Part shown: positions 1 through 8,601 of the stretch, piece after piece
Layout: every line of letters begins with the position of its first letter
How positions within the stretch are numbered: position 1 is the stretch's first letter
The notes under the pieces: model-generated
What the model was told of the DNA's origin: nothing
Database searches by the model: none
What the model saw: only the letters and a program-made list of their open reading frames with translations
Assembly: GCA_945897805.1 (NCBI GenBank)
Contig: CAMDFX010000001.1
Coordinates: forward strand, 62,001 to 126,000
DNA: 64,000 nucleotides
Reading direction: 5' to 3'
Origin: Chryseobacterium gleum
GTDB taxonomy: Bacteria; Bacteroidota; Bacteroidia; Flavobacteriales_D; Crocinitomicaceae
Program-made: the position numbers and the translations under genes

Positions 1-595
1 TGCGCGAAATATGCAATTGGAGTCAGCATGGAAAAGATACAGCGTTGGACATTTTTTGATTTTTAAACACAAAAGTCCAACAGTGGCTTCGATTGCTTAT
101 TGGACTAATTTGAAAAGCGTTAATCTTTTTGCAGAAGAGTTGGTTTGTTGGATTGGATTTCATAAAAATGGCAACGGTTCGACAGAAAATGGCATCAATT
201 ACATGGATAAGTTTTGGGATTCCCGCATCAACACCGCGGGACTATTTTTGAAAGACGGCAGCGGACTTTCACGCACAAATGCCATTAGTGCAGAGCACTT
301 TTGTGAATTATTGAAACACATGCACCACTCAAAAAATGCAGCAGCTTTCAAAAAAACGTTGGCAATTGCAGGAGAAACGGGAACCATGGCAGAAATTTGT
401 AAAAATCAAGCGGGTGAAGGTAGAGTCAAAGCCAAAAGTGGAACGATGTCAAAAGTAAAATCTTACGCAGGTTATGTAACTACAAAATCAGGGAAAGAAT
501 TGGCTTTTGCGTTTATTTTCAATAATTACAATTGTACAAATAGCGCACTGGTTTTGAAGATCGAAAAGCTGATGAATACCATGGCTTTGATGTAA
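1..595 (+). CDS. dacB: D-alanyl-D-alanine carboxypeptidase / PBP4 family (S13), 3' part only
   Basis: The gene enters from the left edge, where the reading frame is already open, so the N-terminus with the SxxK nucleophile is missing. About 197 C-terminal residues are visible. They carry the SVN motif (second active-site motif, about residue 36 counted from the first visible Met), the family block DGSGLSR (82-88) and KSGT (142-145, the KTG equivalent). PBP4-type enzymes trim or cleave peptidoglycan cross-links in the periplasm; Bacteroidota members are usually 430-480 residues long, so a bit under half is present. The Met at position 11 is not the true start. The stop codon lies inside a terminator hairpin. 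Family assignment is firm; the exact substrate activity is inferred. Confidence 0.88.
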   Translation, partial: ARNMQLESAWKRYSVGHFLIFKHKSPTVASIAYWTNLKSVNLFAEELVCWIGFHKNGNGSTENGINYMDKFWDSRINTAGLFLKDGSGLSRTNAISAEHFCELLKHMHHSKNAAAFKKTLAIAGETGTMAEICKNQAGEGRVKAKSGTMSKVKSYAGYVTTKSGKELAFAFIFNNYNCTNSALVLKIEKLMNTMALM

Positions 596-635
596 GTGAT
601 TTTAGCCGTTAGAATCACTTACAGTCCTTATTTTT
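591..635 (+). terminator. Rho-independent terminator of the PBP4-type gene
   Basis: A perfect 11-bp inverted repeat (591-601 with 613-623, core GTAAGTGATT/AATCACTTAC) has an 11-nt loop and is followed by a T-rich stretch. The left arm includes the TAA stop codon of the upstream gene. Confidence 0.75.
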
Positions 636-737
636 CTGGTATCTTCAGGTTTTTAAAACCCAATTTGTCAATTATTTTCACCACTTTCTTTCAAAAATCA
701 ATATTTTAAGGGAACTTTGCATACATTATTAGGGTAA

Positions 738-2135
738 ATGAGAACAAAATACATCGATTTAATAGACCAAACTTTTGATTTTCCGCAAGATGAGTTCAAC
801 TTGCAAGACGACCGATTAATTTTTCATGGAATTGATTTGATGCGATTGATTGAAGAATATGGCACACCATTGAAATTCAATTATCTGCCTCAGATTTCGT
901 ACAATGTGCAAAGAGCCAAAGGTTGGTTTAGAGAAGCGATGAATAATATCGGTTACACAGGAAATTATTATTATTCCTATTGCACAAAAAGTTCGCATTT
1001 TGCCTTTGTTTTGGATGAAGTTTTGAAAAATGATGTACACATTGAAACGTCTTCAGCTTTCGATATTGATATCGTTAAAAATTTATATAATTCAGGGAAA
1101 ATAGCAGATGGAAAGTACGTGATTTGTAACGGATATAAACCTGAAAAATATATCAATAACATTGCGTCTTTGATGGCTGAAACAAATTTGAATATCGTTC
1201 CTGTTGTCGACAATACGCAAGAATTGCAAGATTTACTTTCAGCGACAGACAAGGATTTGAATATCGGTATTCGAATTGCTTCGGAGGAAGAACCAAAATT
1301 TGAATTTTATACCTCTCGTCTAGGTATTCGTTACCGTGAAATTGTTCCGTTTTATAAGGCGATGGTTCACGACAATCCGAGAGTTAAAGTGAAAATGTTG
1401 CATTTCTTTATCAATACTGGAATCAACGACACTTCCTACTATTGGAACGAATTAACCAAATTGTTGCGCATCTATTGCGACTTGAAAAAAGTTTGTCCAA
1501 CTTTAGATTCACTGAATATCGGCGGTGGATTTCCAATCAAAAAATCATTGGCATTCGATTTCGATTATGCTTACATGGTGAAAGAAATTTTAACGCAAGT
1601 GAAAAGAATGTGCACAGACAATGACATTCCTGAACCACACATTGTCACTGAATTTGGATCATTTACAGTCGGCGAAAGTGGTGGTGCTATTTTCAATGTT
1701 TTGCACCAAAAACAACAAAATGACCGTGAAAAATGGAGCATGATTGATTCGTCTTTCATGACCAATTTACCAGATACTTGGGCAATTAATCAACGATTTA
1801 TTATGCTGCCGATCAACAGATGGAACGACGATTATGAACGCGTTTTATTGGGAGGTTTGACATGTGATAGCGATGATTATTACAATTCAGAGCAACATTC
1901 AAATGCGATTTATTTGCCAAAGTTCAATAAAAACAAACCTTTGTACATTGGATTTTTCAATACGGGCGCATACCAAGAAACCATCGGAGGATTTGGCGGA
2001 TTGAAACACTGCTTAATTCCTGAACCAAAGCATATTCTGATTCAACGAGATGAAAATGGTAAAATCTTTACTAAGTTGTTTTCTGAAGAGCAAACAGCGA
2101 GCGACTATCTCAAAATATTGGGTTATCAGCAATAA
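738..2135 (+). CDS. speA: Arginine decarboxylase, short Bacteroidota form
   Basis: A PLP-dependent fold-type III decarboxylase of 465 residues; it should convert arginine to agmatine for polyamine synthesis in the cytoplasm. The PLP-binding lysine is probably K84 in YCTKSSH. The glycine-rich phosphate loop is GGGFP (262-266), followed by the EFGSFTVG block (305-312) and the C-terminal CDSDD block (376-380) that supplies the catalytic cysteine and substrate-binding aspartate. Classical SpeA is about 630-660 residues; the shorter version is usual in Bacteroidota. It stands alone, with an ATG start and no agmatinase beside it here. A diaminopimelate or other amino-acid decarboxylase is less likely because of overall resemblance to Flavobacteriales SpeA, but substrate is inferred. 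Confidence 0.88.
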   Translation: MRTKYIDLIDQTFDFPQDEFNLQDDRLIFHGIDLMRLIEEYGTPLKFNYLPQISYNVQRAKGWFREAMNNIGYTGNYYYSYCTKSSHFAFVLDEVLKNDVHIETSSAFDIDIVKNLYNSGKIADGKYVICNGYKPEKYINNIASLMAETNLNIVPVVDNTQELQDLLSATDKDLNIGIRIASEEEPKFEFYTSRLGIRYREIVPFYKAMVHDNPRVKVKMLHFFINTGINDTSYYWNELTKLLRIYCDLKKVCPTLDSLNIGGGFPIKKSLAFDFDYAYMVKEILTQVKRMCTDNDIPEPHIVTEFGSFTVGESGGAIFNVLHQKQQNDREKWSMIDSSFMTNLPDTWAINQRFIMLPINRWNDDYERVLLGGLTCDSDDYYNSEQHSNAIYLPKFNKNKPLYIGFFNTGAYQETIGGFGGLKHCLIPEPKHILIQRDENGKIFTKLFSEEQTASDYLKILGYQQ

Positions 2136-2206
2136 TTGTTTAATTGAAATTAACATTAAATAAACATTTTTACACAATAATATAAGATTTAATGAAATCT
2201 TAATCC

Positions 2207-2227
2207 TATTTTTGCGGTCTAATTTTG
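2207..2227 (+). promoter_or_regulatory. Promoter(s) for the 124-aa gene
   Basis: Two exact matches to the Bacteroidota -7 consensus TAnnTTTG lie at 2207-2214 (TATTTTTG) and 2220-2227 (TAATTTTG), 29-49 nt upstream of the ATG at 2256. Confidence 0.5.
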
Positions 2228-2255
2228 ACGAGCACAACAACATTCAATCAATAAA

Positions 2256-2630
2256 ATGAAAGTTATACAATTATATTTCGAAGATAGTACTTTTGGCAAG
2301 GCAATCTCAGATTGGGCTGAAGGTATTGGCATCGAAACTGTAAAATTTGATCACAAAACGGAAGAACAATTGGACCAAATTGATGGCTTATTGCTTTTTC
2401 ACGAAAACCACGACATAGATAAGGTGCAACAAGAATTATTGGCTGCTTTTGAACAGAAACAACGTGGAATTAGTAAAATTGATATCAACGGAACTTTGTC
2501 TGTTGCGGTATCCAATTTTTCACTTTGGCTAGATCGTAATAAATGCAAAACAATCCTTGCAACTGGTTCAGATGCATTGACTAAAAATCCAAATTTAGAA
2601 CGTTTTTTAGAACAACTCAAAACAGCATAA
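2256..2630 (+). CDS. Conserved hypothetical protein, 124 aa
   Basis: A soluble protein of 124 residues without signal peptide or membrane segment. Its N-terminal half is acidic; the C-terminal half contains KIDINGTLSVAVSNFSLWL (about 75-93), followed by an ILATGSDAL stretch. It reads like a small alpha/beta protein that I associate with uncharacterised Flavobacteriales proteins, but I do not know a function. It has its own promoter matches and is followed by a strong terminator, so it is a single-gene transcription unit between speA and a secreted protein gene. No catalytic motif can be pointed out. Confidence 0.75.
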   Translation: MKVIQLYFEDSTFGKAISDWAEGIGIETVKFDHKTEEQLDQIDGLLLFHENHDIDKVQQELLAAFEQKQRGISKIDINGTLSVAVSNFSLWLDRNKCKTILATGSDALTKNPNLERFLEQLKTA

Positions 2631-2650
2631 TTCGTTTTGAAATAACATTG

Positions 2651-2681
2651 AATCCCGGTAAGTTTTTATCGGGATTTTTTT
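2651..2681 (+). terminator. Rho-independent terminator
   Basis: An 11-bp stem with one G-T pair (2651-2661 with 2666-2676, core AATCCCG/CGGGATT) has a 4-nt loop and a run of T residues. It ends the unit of the 124-aa gene. Confidence 0.85.
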
Positions 2682-2770
2682 GGTTATTAAAATCTAAATG
2701 TGATGAATTGAAATTCGTTAAAAACTTAAAAACCAAATCCATTCTGAACATTTTTTCTTAATTTAGTGGC

Positions 2771-4204
2771 GTGAAAAAATTAATCTCTTCGTTGTTCTTG
2801 TGTTTTGCCTTGTTGGAATCGATATTTGTTTTTGCGCAGAATCCTGATTTGAAAAGAACTAATCATTGGTACTTTGGTAATGGAGCAGGGCTTGATTTTT
2901 CTAGCGGGACTCCAGTTGCCGTTACAGATGGAAAGCTTCATACTTCTGAAGGTTCCGCAGTTATGAGTGATACTGCTGGGAATTTACTTTTTTACACTGA
3001 TGGGGATACAATTTGGAATAAAAATCATCTGCCAATGTCAAATGGCACGGGTTTATTCGGTTGTGGAAATTATGGAAGCACTGCGCAGGCAGCATTGATT
3101 ATTCCAAAGCCTCAAAACGACAGTATTTATTATATCTTCACAAATGATTGTTTTGAAAACCAAGGAGTAAAAGGGTTTCGATATTCAATTGTTAATATTT
3201 ATTTGGATAATGGTCTAGGTAGTGTTATTTCAAAAAACAATCTGCTATTTAGCCCTAGCACGGAAGCTTTGGCGGCAACAAGGGATTCATCTGGAAATGG
3301 ATATTGGATAATGACACACGGTTATAACACAAATAATTTTTATGCCTTTCATTTGACAAACTTTGGACTAGATACCATCCCTGTTGTTTCATCAATTGGT
3401 CTGAATTCAAATGGTTATTTTTTTGGGTTAAAATTTTCCCCAAATGGAAAAAAAATAGCAGTCGCAAATCCAAACATTTACCAAGTAGATCAATTATTTG
3501 ATTTCAACAGTAGCAATGGAAAAGTTCTTAATTTAATAAATTTAACTGATCAATTTATTGCTGGAAATGCTTATCATTTATCGTTTTCAAATGATAATTC
3601 CAAATTATATTATGTTGTTTCAGGTAGCTATATTTACCAATATTGCTTAACTGTCCCACAAGATTCTATCTCTATAAGTGCAACAGTTAGCATGGTAGAA
3701 TATAATCCTGATAATTCCACTTTCGCGGATATGCAAATTAGTCCAGATGGGAAAATAATTATTGCAAGTATCTATGGAGATTCTCTAAGTTATATAAATT
3801 TCCCTAATAAATTAGGGGATTTATGTGATGTAAGAGTTAAAGAATTATCATTAGAAAATCATGAAACAGTTTTAGGACTACCAACTTTTGTACAGTCCTA
3901 TTTTGAAGATATTAACATACAACCTAATCTATGTGATTCAACAAATGATTTAGATGAAAATAGTTATATTAAGAGCACTTTTTCAATCTTCCCAAACCCA
4001 GTAAACGATATCCTCCAAATCGAATCAGAAAAACCAATAGAAAAAGTAGCTGTCTATAATTCTTTTGGTCAATTAATTTTCACCAAAGAAAATTTCCCCA
4101 ATGACGATTATAATTTAAATCTTGAGCAAATCGATGCAGGAATTTATTTTGTCAAAATTCGAACTCAATCTTCCGAGGTCGTCCAAAAAATAGCGGTGAA
4201 CTAG
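2771..4204 (+). CDS. Secreted beta-propeller-like protein with type A T9SS C-terminal domain
   Basis: A 477-residue exported protein. It begins with GTG, the only start after an in-frame stop a few codons upstream. Residues 1-22 form a signal peptide ending in VFAQ. The middle resembles a repeat beta-propeller: segments such as FSPNGKKIAVAN and ISPDGKIIIAS look like PD40/WD40-type blades. Residues about 400-477 form a type A sorting domain: FSIFPNPVNDILQI, then VYNSFGQLIF, then GIYFVKI and a terminal hydrophobic strand. Such proteins cross the outer membrane by the type IX system and are usually anchored or released at the surface. The specific role is unknown; a TAATTTAG near-match to the promoter lies directly before the GTG. 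Confidence 0.82.
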   Translation: MKKLISSLFLCFALLESIFVFAQNPDLKRTNHWYFGNGAGLDFSSGTPVAVTDGKLHTSEGSAVMSDTAGNLLFYTDGDTIWNKNHLPMSNGTGLFGCGNYGSTAQAALIIPKPQNDSIYYIFTNDCFENQGVKGFRYSIVNIYLDNGLGSVISKNNLLFSPSTEALAATRDSSGNGYWIMTHGYNTNNFYAFHLTNFGLDTIPVVSSIGLNSNGYFFGLKFSPNGKKIAVANPNIYQVDQLFDFNSSNGKVLNLINLTDQFIAGNAYHLSFSNDNSKLYYVVSGSYIYQYCLTVPQDSISISATVSMVEYNPDNSTFADMQISPDGKIIIASIYGDSLSYINFPNKLGDLCDVRVKELSLENHETVLGLPTFVQSYFEDINIQPNLCDSTNDLDENSYIKSTFSIFPNPVNDILQIESEKPIEKVAVYNSFGQLIFTKENFPNDDYNLNLEQIDAGIYFVKIRTQSSEVVQKIAVN

Positions 4205-4237
4205 TCTTAAAATCCTAACATCTTAATATCCTAAAAT
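4205..4237. repeat. TCCTAAAATC-type simple repeat between convergent genes
   Basis: The gap between two convergent genes holds imperfect copies of an AATCCTAA/AATATCCTAA unit. It has no clear hairpin and resembles the low-complexity CCTA tracts seen elsewhere in the window. Confidence 0.35.
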
Positions 4238-4600
4238 CTACTTCACATAATCCTGCTTCATTACCAACATATACTGGTCATTTTCCAACTTAATGTAGCC
4301 ATGCTCATAACAGAAAAAATATTGTCCTCCTTTTTGAGTTGTGTAAATATTGGTGTAATAGTGAAAATTAAAACCTTCTTCCGCCAAAGTAATTCCGTCT
4401 GAAGTGAATTTTCCATTAGGGTTCAATTTCTCTAAAATACGTCGATTTTTGCGTAAAATACCGTTGATTCGACGCACGTATTTATTCGAATCTTCATTCA
4501 ATTTGTTATTAAAGCCATTCCGACAATAATCAGAACAAAATTTTTGATCTTTTCTACCAATTAATTTTTGACCACATTCCTGACAAGCACGCTGTTCCAT
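4238..4600 (-). CDS. Small zinc-ribbon protein (DUF2116-like), 120 aa
   Basis: I start this gene at the ATG at 4600 (MEQRACQECGQ), because the longer open frame upstream encodes a low-complexity Leu/Asn stretch over the intergenic region. A Cys4 knuckle follows: CQEC at residues 6-9 and CSDYC (about 22-26), then RNGFNNKLNED. That arrangement is typical of short bacterial zinc-ribbon proteins related to DUF2116. The C-terminal half is aromatic-rich (FFCYEHGYIKLENDQY). It probably binds one zinc ion; nucleic-acid binding is possible but not shown. It is divergent from moxR and convergent with the secreted protein gene. Confidence 0.7.
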   Translation of the reverse strand: MEQRACQECGQKLIGRKDQKFCSDYCRNGFNNKLNEDSNKYVRRINGILRKNRRILEKLNPNGKFTSDGITLAEEGFNFHYYTNIYTTQKGGQYFFCYEHGYIKLENDQYMLVMKQDYVK

Positions 4601-4707
4601 AAAATTGAATGTCTGATTTACCAAAACAAGGTTAACAATATTTAACAGCAACAGCAAGTTTTTGCCCACAAACTTTAGCAATTTTGTGAGTTCATCCAAT
4701 TTATGAT

Positions 4708-5730
4708 ATGTCGGAGTTTGAAAATGCTACTTTAAGTCCTGCGGAGAATCTAAGAATTCTTTCGGAAAAAATCCAAAAAGAAAATGGAATAATTCAACAA
4801 TTGCGGAAAGAAATCGCAAAAGTAATTGTTGGTCAAACATATATGGTTGATCGTTTGTTGATTGCACTTTTGGCCGATGGTCATGTTTTGTTAGAAGGTG
4901 TTCCAGGATTGGCAAAAACATTGGCAATCAAAACGCTTTCAGAAGCAATCGATACCCAATTTAGCCGCATTCAATTTACGCCAGATTTGTTGCCCGCAGA
5001 TGTTACAGGAACCTTGATTTACAATCAAAAAAGTGAAGCTTTTATCGTCAAAAAAGGGCCGATTTTTGCCAGCTTTATTTTGGCTGATGAAATTAATCGT
5101 GCACCAGCAAAAGTGCAAAGCGCGTTGTTGGAAGCGATGCAAGAAAAACAAGTCACGATTGGCGATGAAACGTTTCCGCTACCGAAACCATTTTTGGTAT
5201 TGGCAACTCAAAATCCGATTGAACAAGAAGGAACATATCCTTTACCCGAAGCACAAGTCGATCGATTTATGCTTAAAGTGGTGTTGGATTATCCCAAAAT
5301 GGAGGAAGAAAAGCAAATTATTCGCTCTAATGTGCGCAAAGAAGGCCTGGCGAAAGTCAACAAAGTGGTCGATTCAAACCATATTTTGAAATTGCGCGAA
5401 TTGGTTCGGGAAATTTATTTGGATGAAAAAATTGAGCAATACATCGTTGACATCGTTTTTGCAACGAGAAATCCCGAAAAGTATAATTTAAATGAATTAG
5501 CGCCATTGATCAGTTTTGGTTGTTCGCCGAGAGCAAGCTTAAATTTGGCTTTGGCCGGAAAAGCACATGCTTTCTTGCAAAATCGTGCTTTCGTTGTGCC
5601 TGAAGATATTCGTGCCGTAGCTGCAGATGTGATGCGCCACAGAATAGGCTTGACTTATGAAGCCGAAGCAGAAAATATGGACGCTGCTCAAATCATTGTA
5701 AAGATTTTAAACCGTGTTGAAGTTCCTTAA
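4708..5730 (+). CDS. moxR: MoxR-family AAA+ ATPase
   Basis: A 340-residue AAA+ ATPase of the MoxR/RavA clade. It shows Walker A GVPGLAKT (64-71), Walker B LADEIN (125-130), sensor 1 ATQNP (166-170) and the family block EAQVDRF (181-187), with a C-terminal lid domain. MoxR proteins act as chaperone-like ATPases that work with VWA-domain proteins, and two such proteins lie downstream. It is the first gene of a head-to-tail cluster (moxR, DUF58, batD-like, batA, batB), with 42 bp to the next gene. A near-match to the -7 motif (CAATTTTG) precedes it. Identification of the family is very secure; the client is inferred. Confidence 0.93.
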   Translation: MSEFENATLSPAENLRILSEKIQKENGIIQQLRKEIAKVIVGQTYMVDRLLIALLADGHVLLEGVPGLAKTLAIKTLSEAIDTQFSRIQFTPDLLPADVTGTLIYNQKSEAFIVKKGPIFASFILADEINRAPAKVQSALLEAMQEKQVTIGDETFPLPKPFLVLATQNPIEQEGTYPLPEAQVDRFMLKVVLDYPKMEEEKQIIRSNVRKEGLAKVNKVVDSNHILKLRELVREIYLDEKIEQYIVDIVFATRNPEKYNLNELAPLISFGCSPRASLNLALAGKAHAFLQNRAFVVPEDIRAVAADVMRHRIGLTYEAEAENMDAAQIIVKILNRVEVP

Positions 5731-5772
5731 TTGAGGAGTTGAATTTCATTTCAAAAGTTGTAATCCGAAACA

Positions 5773-6642
5773 ATGGACACAAACGAATTGCTGAAGAAAA
5801 TTAAGTTGATTGAGATCAAAACGCGTGGTTTGACCAAGCAGGTTTTTTCAGGTGCTTATCATTCTTCTTTCAAAGGAAAAGGTATGGCATTCAGCGAAGT
5901 GCGTGAATATAATGTGGGCGATGAGGTGCGCACAATTGATTGGAACGTGACGGCAAGATTCAATGCGCCCTTCGTTAAAGTTTTTGAAGAAGAACGCGAA
6001 CTGACCGTAATTTTGATGATTGATGTTTCTGGCTCGGCTGAATTCGGAACGCAAAACAAAACTAAAAAAGATTTAGCACTTGAATTGGCTGCTGTTTTGG
6101 CATTTTCAGCCATTGCAAATAACGATAAAATCGGCGCTATTTTCGTATCCGATCAAATTGAAAAATACATCGCACCTGCAAAAGGTAAAAAACACGCGTT
6201 GTACATTTTGCGAGAATTGATTGCTTTGAAACCAAAAAGCTTGAAGACGAATATCAATGAAGGATTGAAATTTTTGAGAAATACGCAAAAGAAACGGAGT
6301 ATCGGTTTTGTAATCAGCGATTTTATTGATTCAAATTCTTTTCAAGAAGGTTTCAATGTCAATAAAAGAAAACACGATTTGGTGGCGATTCGCTTGTCAG
6401 ATCCTGCTGAAAGTGCATTGCCAGATTTGGGAATGATTCATTTATACAACGCTGAAACTAGCAGAAAAACGTGGGTCAATTCATCTTCCTCAGTTGCTCA
6501 AAAGATTTTCGATGAAAACTTTAGGTCTTTTGAAAATCAATTGAAGGATATTTTTAAACAGTTGGGAATCGACCAAACAACGATTCAAACGACAGACGAT
6601 TATATTCCTAAATTGATGCAACTTTTTCACACTAGAAAATGA
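5773..6642 (+). CDS. DUF58 domain protein of the Bat cluster
   Basis: A 289-residue protein with the DUF58 signature VGDEVRTIDWNVTAR (48-62). A von Willebrand A-like fold follows, with a MIDAS-type DVSGS (84-88) and IGFVISDFID (about 177-186). No membrane segment is visible. DUF58 proteins almost always sit next to MoxR and are thought to be its partner. The stop overlaps the next gene by 4 bp (ATGA), so translation is probably coupled. The role in aerotolerance is inferred from gene order. Confidence 0.9.
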   Translation: MDTNELLKKIKLIEIKTRGLTKQVFSGAYHSSFKGKGMAFSEVREYNVGDEVRTIDWNVTARFNAPFVKVFEEERELTVILMIDVSGSAEFGTQNKTKKDLALELAAVLAFSAIANNDKIGAIFVSDQIEKYIAPAKGKKHALYILRELIALKPKSLKTNINEGLKFLRNTQKKRSIGFVISDFIDSNSFQEGFNVNKRKHDLVAIRLSDPAESALPDLGMIHLYNAETSRKTWVNSSSSVAQKIFDENFRSFENQLKDIFKQLGIDQTTIQTTDDYIPKLMQLFHTRK

Positions 6643-7577
6643 AAAGGTGGGTTTACATATCGCTTTTGATTTGCTTGCCATTCGTGGTTTCAAGTCAAAT
6701 TTCGCACATCCAAAAATCAACTTTGCAAATTGGTGAACAAACCACCATTTACTATGAATTAAATCTGGCCAGTGAGAAAGATGATGTGCGTTTTGAACCA
6801 AAAATGAGATTGATACCTTGTGCGATTGTTCAAAAAAATAGCCAACTTTCGTCAGGACAAAAAGTAAATATTGAAATCATCGGAAAATTTAAAGAAAGTT
6901 TGGATTATGGGAAAAAAGTAAAATGGATTGGAAAATATACAATCACCGCATGGGACACAGGACATTTTGAAATTCCAGCACCAGTCATCGTTTGGAATGA
7001 CAGCATGGTCAATTTTCAGCCGATTCAATTTAATGTTATTCCTACCAAATTGATTGCTGGAAAAGAATTGATGGAATCTGACCCGATATTCACAGATATT
7101 CCAGAAGATTCATTTTATTGGCTCAAATCCAATCTTTGGTGGATGATTTTATTGCTGGTTTTATCCGTTTTGTATTGGTTTTATATTCGTTGGAAAAATA
7201 AAAAACCTGAACTTATCAAAAAGGAAACTTCCTTGAAGGAAAAAACATTGTTCGCCATCGAATCCCTCGATCATTCAAAACTTTGGGAAAAAGGAATGTT
7301 GAAAGAACATTACGTCGAAATGTCTTATATTTTGAGATCTTATTTAGGTGTGCGTTATGAATTGAATTTGCTTGAAGCTACCAGTTTTCAAACTAAAATT
7401 TTACTGAAGCACAAAGGTTTGAGTGAAGATACTGTAGAAACGATTCAAATGATTTTAGAACAATCCGACATGGTGAAATTTGCAAAATCACTGCCAACAG
7501 AAATTGAGATTTTGAGAATTTCTGCATTGGCAAAACAAATTGTTGCTGAAACAAGTCCTTTAGAATTTGATGTTTAA
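6639..7577 (+). CDS. BatD-like membrane protein of the Bat cluster
   Basis: A 312-residue protein with a signal peptide (residues 1-19, ending VVSSQ), an extracytoplasmic beta-rich domain of about 140 residues, one transmembrane helix (about 166-184, LWWMILLLVLSVLYWFYI) and a basic, helical cytoplasmic tail. This layout matches the short BatD/DUF4381-like proteins found between DUF58 and BatA genes in Bacteroidota. The tail contains a conserved-looking SYILRSYLGVRYELN. It overlaps the DUF58 gene by 4 bp and the next gene by 8 bp. It may link the VWA proteins to the membrane; this is inference. Confidence 0.72.
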   Translation: MKRWVYISLLICLPFVVSSQISHIQKSTLQIGEQTTIYYELNLASEKDDVRFEPKMRLIPCAIVQKNSQLSSGQKVNIEIIGKFKESLDYGKKVKWIGKYTITAWDTGHFEIPAPVIVWNDSMVNFQPIQFNVIPTKLIAGKELMESDPIFTDIPEDSFYWLKSNLWWMILLLVLSVLYWFYIRWKNKKPELIKKETSLKEKTLFAIESLDHSKLWEKGMLKEHYVEMSYILRSYLGVRYELNLLEATSFQTKILLKHKGLSEDTVETIQMILEQSDMVKFAKSLPTEIEILRISALAKQIVAETSPLEFDV

Positions 7578-8601
7578 AAACTGGAACATATTGATTTGGG
7601 AATATGATTTCCTTTCTCCACATTGGCTGTGGTTACTCTTGCTTATTCCATTTTTGATTTGGATGGCATTTTATTTGGATAAAAATAAGGCAGGCGATTT
7701 CAAATTTTCTCGCACTGAACGTGAACAAAAGAATTTGGGAAAGGATGGAATAAAATACATTCGCTGGTCGATTTTGACTATTTACATAGTTGTCGCATCG
7801 CTTCTAATCGCGGCTTTTGCAAGGCCTTTTCATTGGTCAGCTTTTGATGACAACGATTCGGATTACAAAAATGGAATCGATATTGTGATTGCATTAGATA
7901 TTTCTGGATCGATGTTGGCGCAAGATTTCCTCCCAAATCGATTAGAAGTTGCGAAAAAAGTCGCCAAAGATTTTATAAAAGGTCGAAAAGGCGATAGAAT
8001 CGGTTTGGTCGCATACGAAGCGGAAGCATTTACTGCTTGTCCTGCAACGACAGATTACGAAGTTTTGTACCAACAAATTGATCAATTGCAATCTGGAATT
8101 TTGGAATCGGGCACTGCAATTGGCATCGGACTGGGCACTGCCGTAACGAGACTTCGCAACGACAGTTTGCCTTCCAAAGTGATTATTTTATTGACAGATG
8201 GTGTGAGCAGCGACGGCGATATTTCTCCCGAAGAGGCGGCAAATTTGGCAAAATCCAAAAATATCAAAGTTTACACAATTGGCGTCGGTTCTCGCGGAAT
8301 GGCGCCTTCGCCAGATTTCACTCCCTTCGGCGTGCGCTACGTCGATGCGCTAGTTGAAATCGATGAGGTAACTTTAATGAAAATCGCTAAAATTACTAAT
8401 GGACAATATTTTAGAGCTACGGATGAAGCTAGTTTGCGTTCCATTTATGAGCAAATCAATCAGCTCGAAAAACGAAAAATCAAGACAATTGATTATAAAT
8501 CTGAACCACCAACAACGCCTTTGCCATTCCTAAATTGGGCTTTGGTGTTGATTTTAGTGGCTTGGATTTTTCAAATTTTATATTTCAAAACCAATGGATA
8601 A
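7570..8601 (+). CDS. batA: BatA, VWA-domain membrane protein
   Basis: A 343-residue protein. I take the ATG at 7570 rather than the TTG one codon earlier. It has an N-terminal hydrophobic segment (about 19-36, SPHWLWLLLLIPFL), a second at about 68-84, a von Willebrand A domain with MIDAS DISGS (110-114) and a later TDG (in LLTDGVSSDG), and a C-terminal helix (about 320-340). Bat proteins (Bacteroides aerotolerance) form a periplasm-facing complex connected with stress resistance. The 3' end overlaps batB by 8 bp. VWA plus two or three membrane helices next to MoxR makes the assignment strong. Confidence 0.9.
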   Translation: MFKNWNILIWEYDFLSPHWLWLLLLIPFLIWMAFYLDKNKAGDFKFSRTEREQKNLGKDGIKYIRWSILTIYIVVASLLIAAFARPFHWSAFDDNDSDYKNGIDIVIALDISGSMLAQDFLPNRLEVAKKVAKDFIKGRKGDRIGLVAYEAEAFTACPATTDYEVLYQQIDQLQSGILESGTAIGIGLGTAVTRLRNDSLPSKVIILLTDGVSSDGDISPEEAANLAKSKNIKVYTIGVGSRGMAPSPDFTPFGVRYVDALVEIDEVTLMKIAKITNGQYFRATDEASLRSIYEQINQLEKRKIKTIDYKSEPPTTPLPFLNWALVLILVAWIFQILYFKTNG

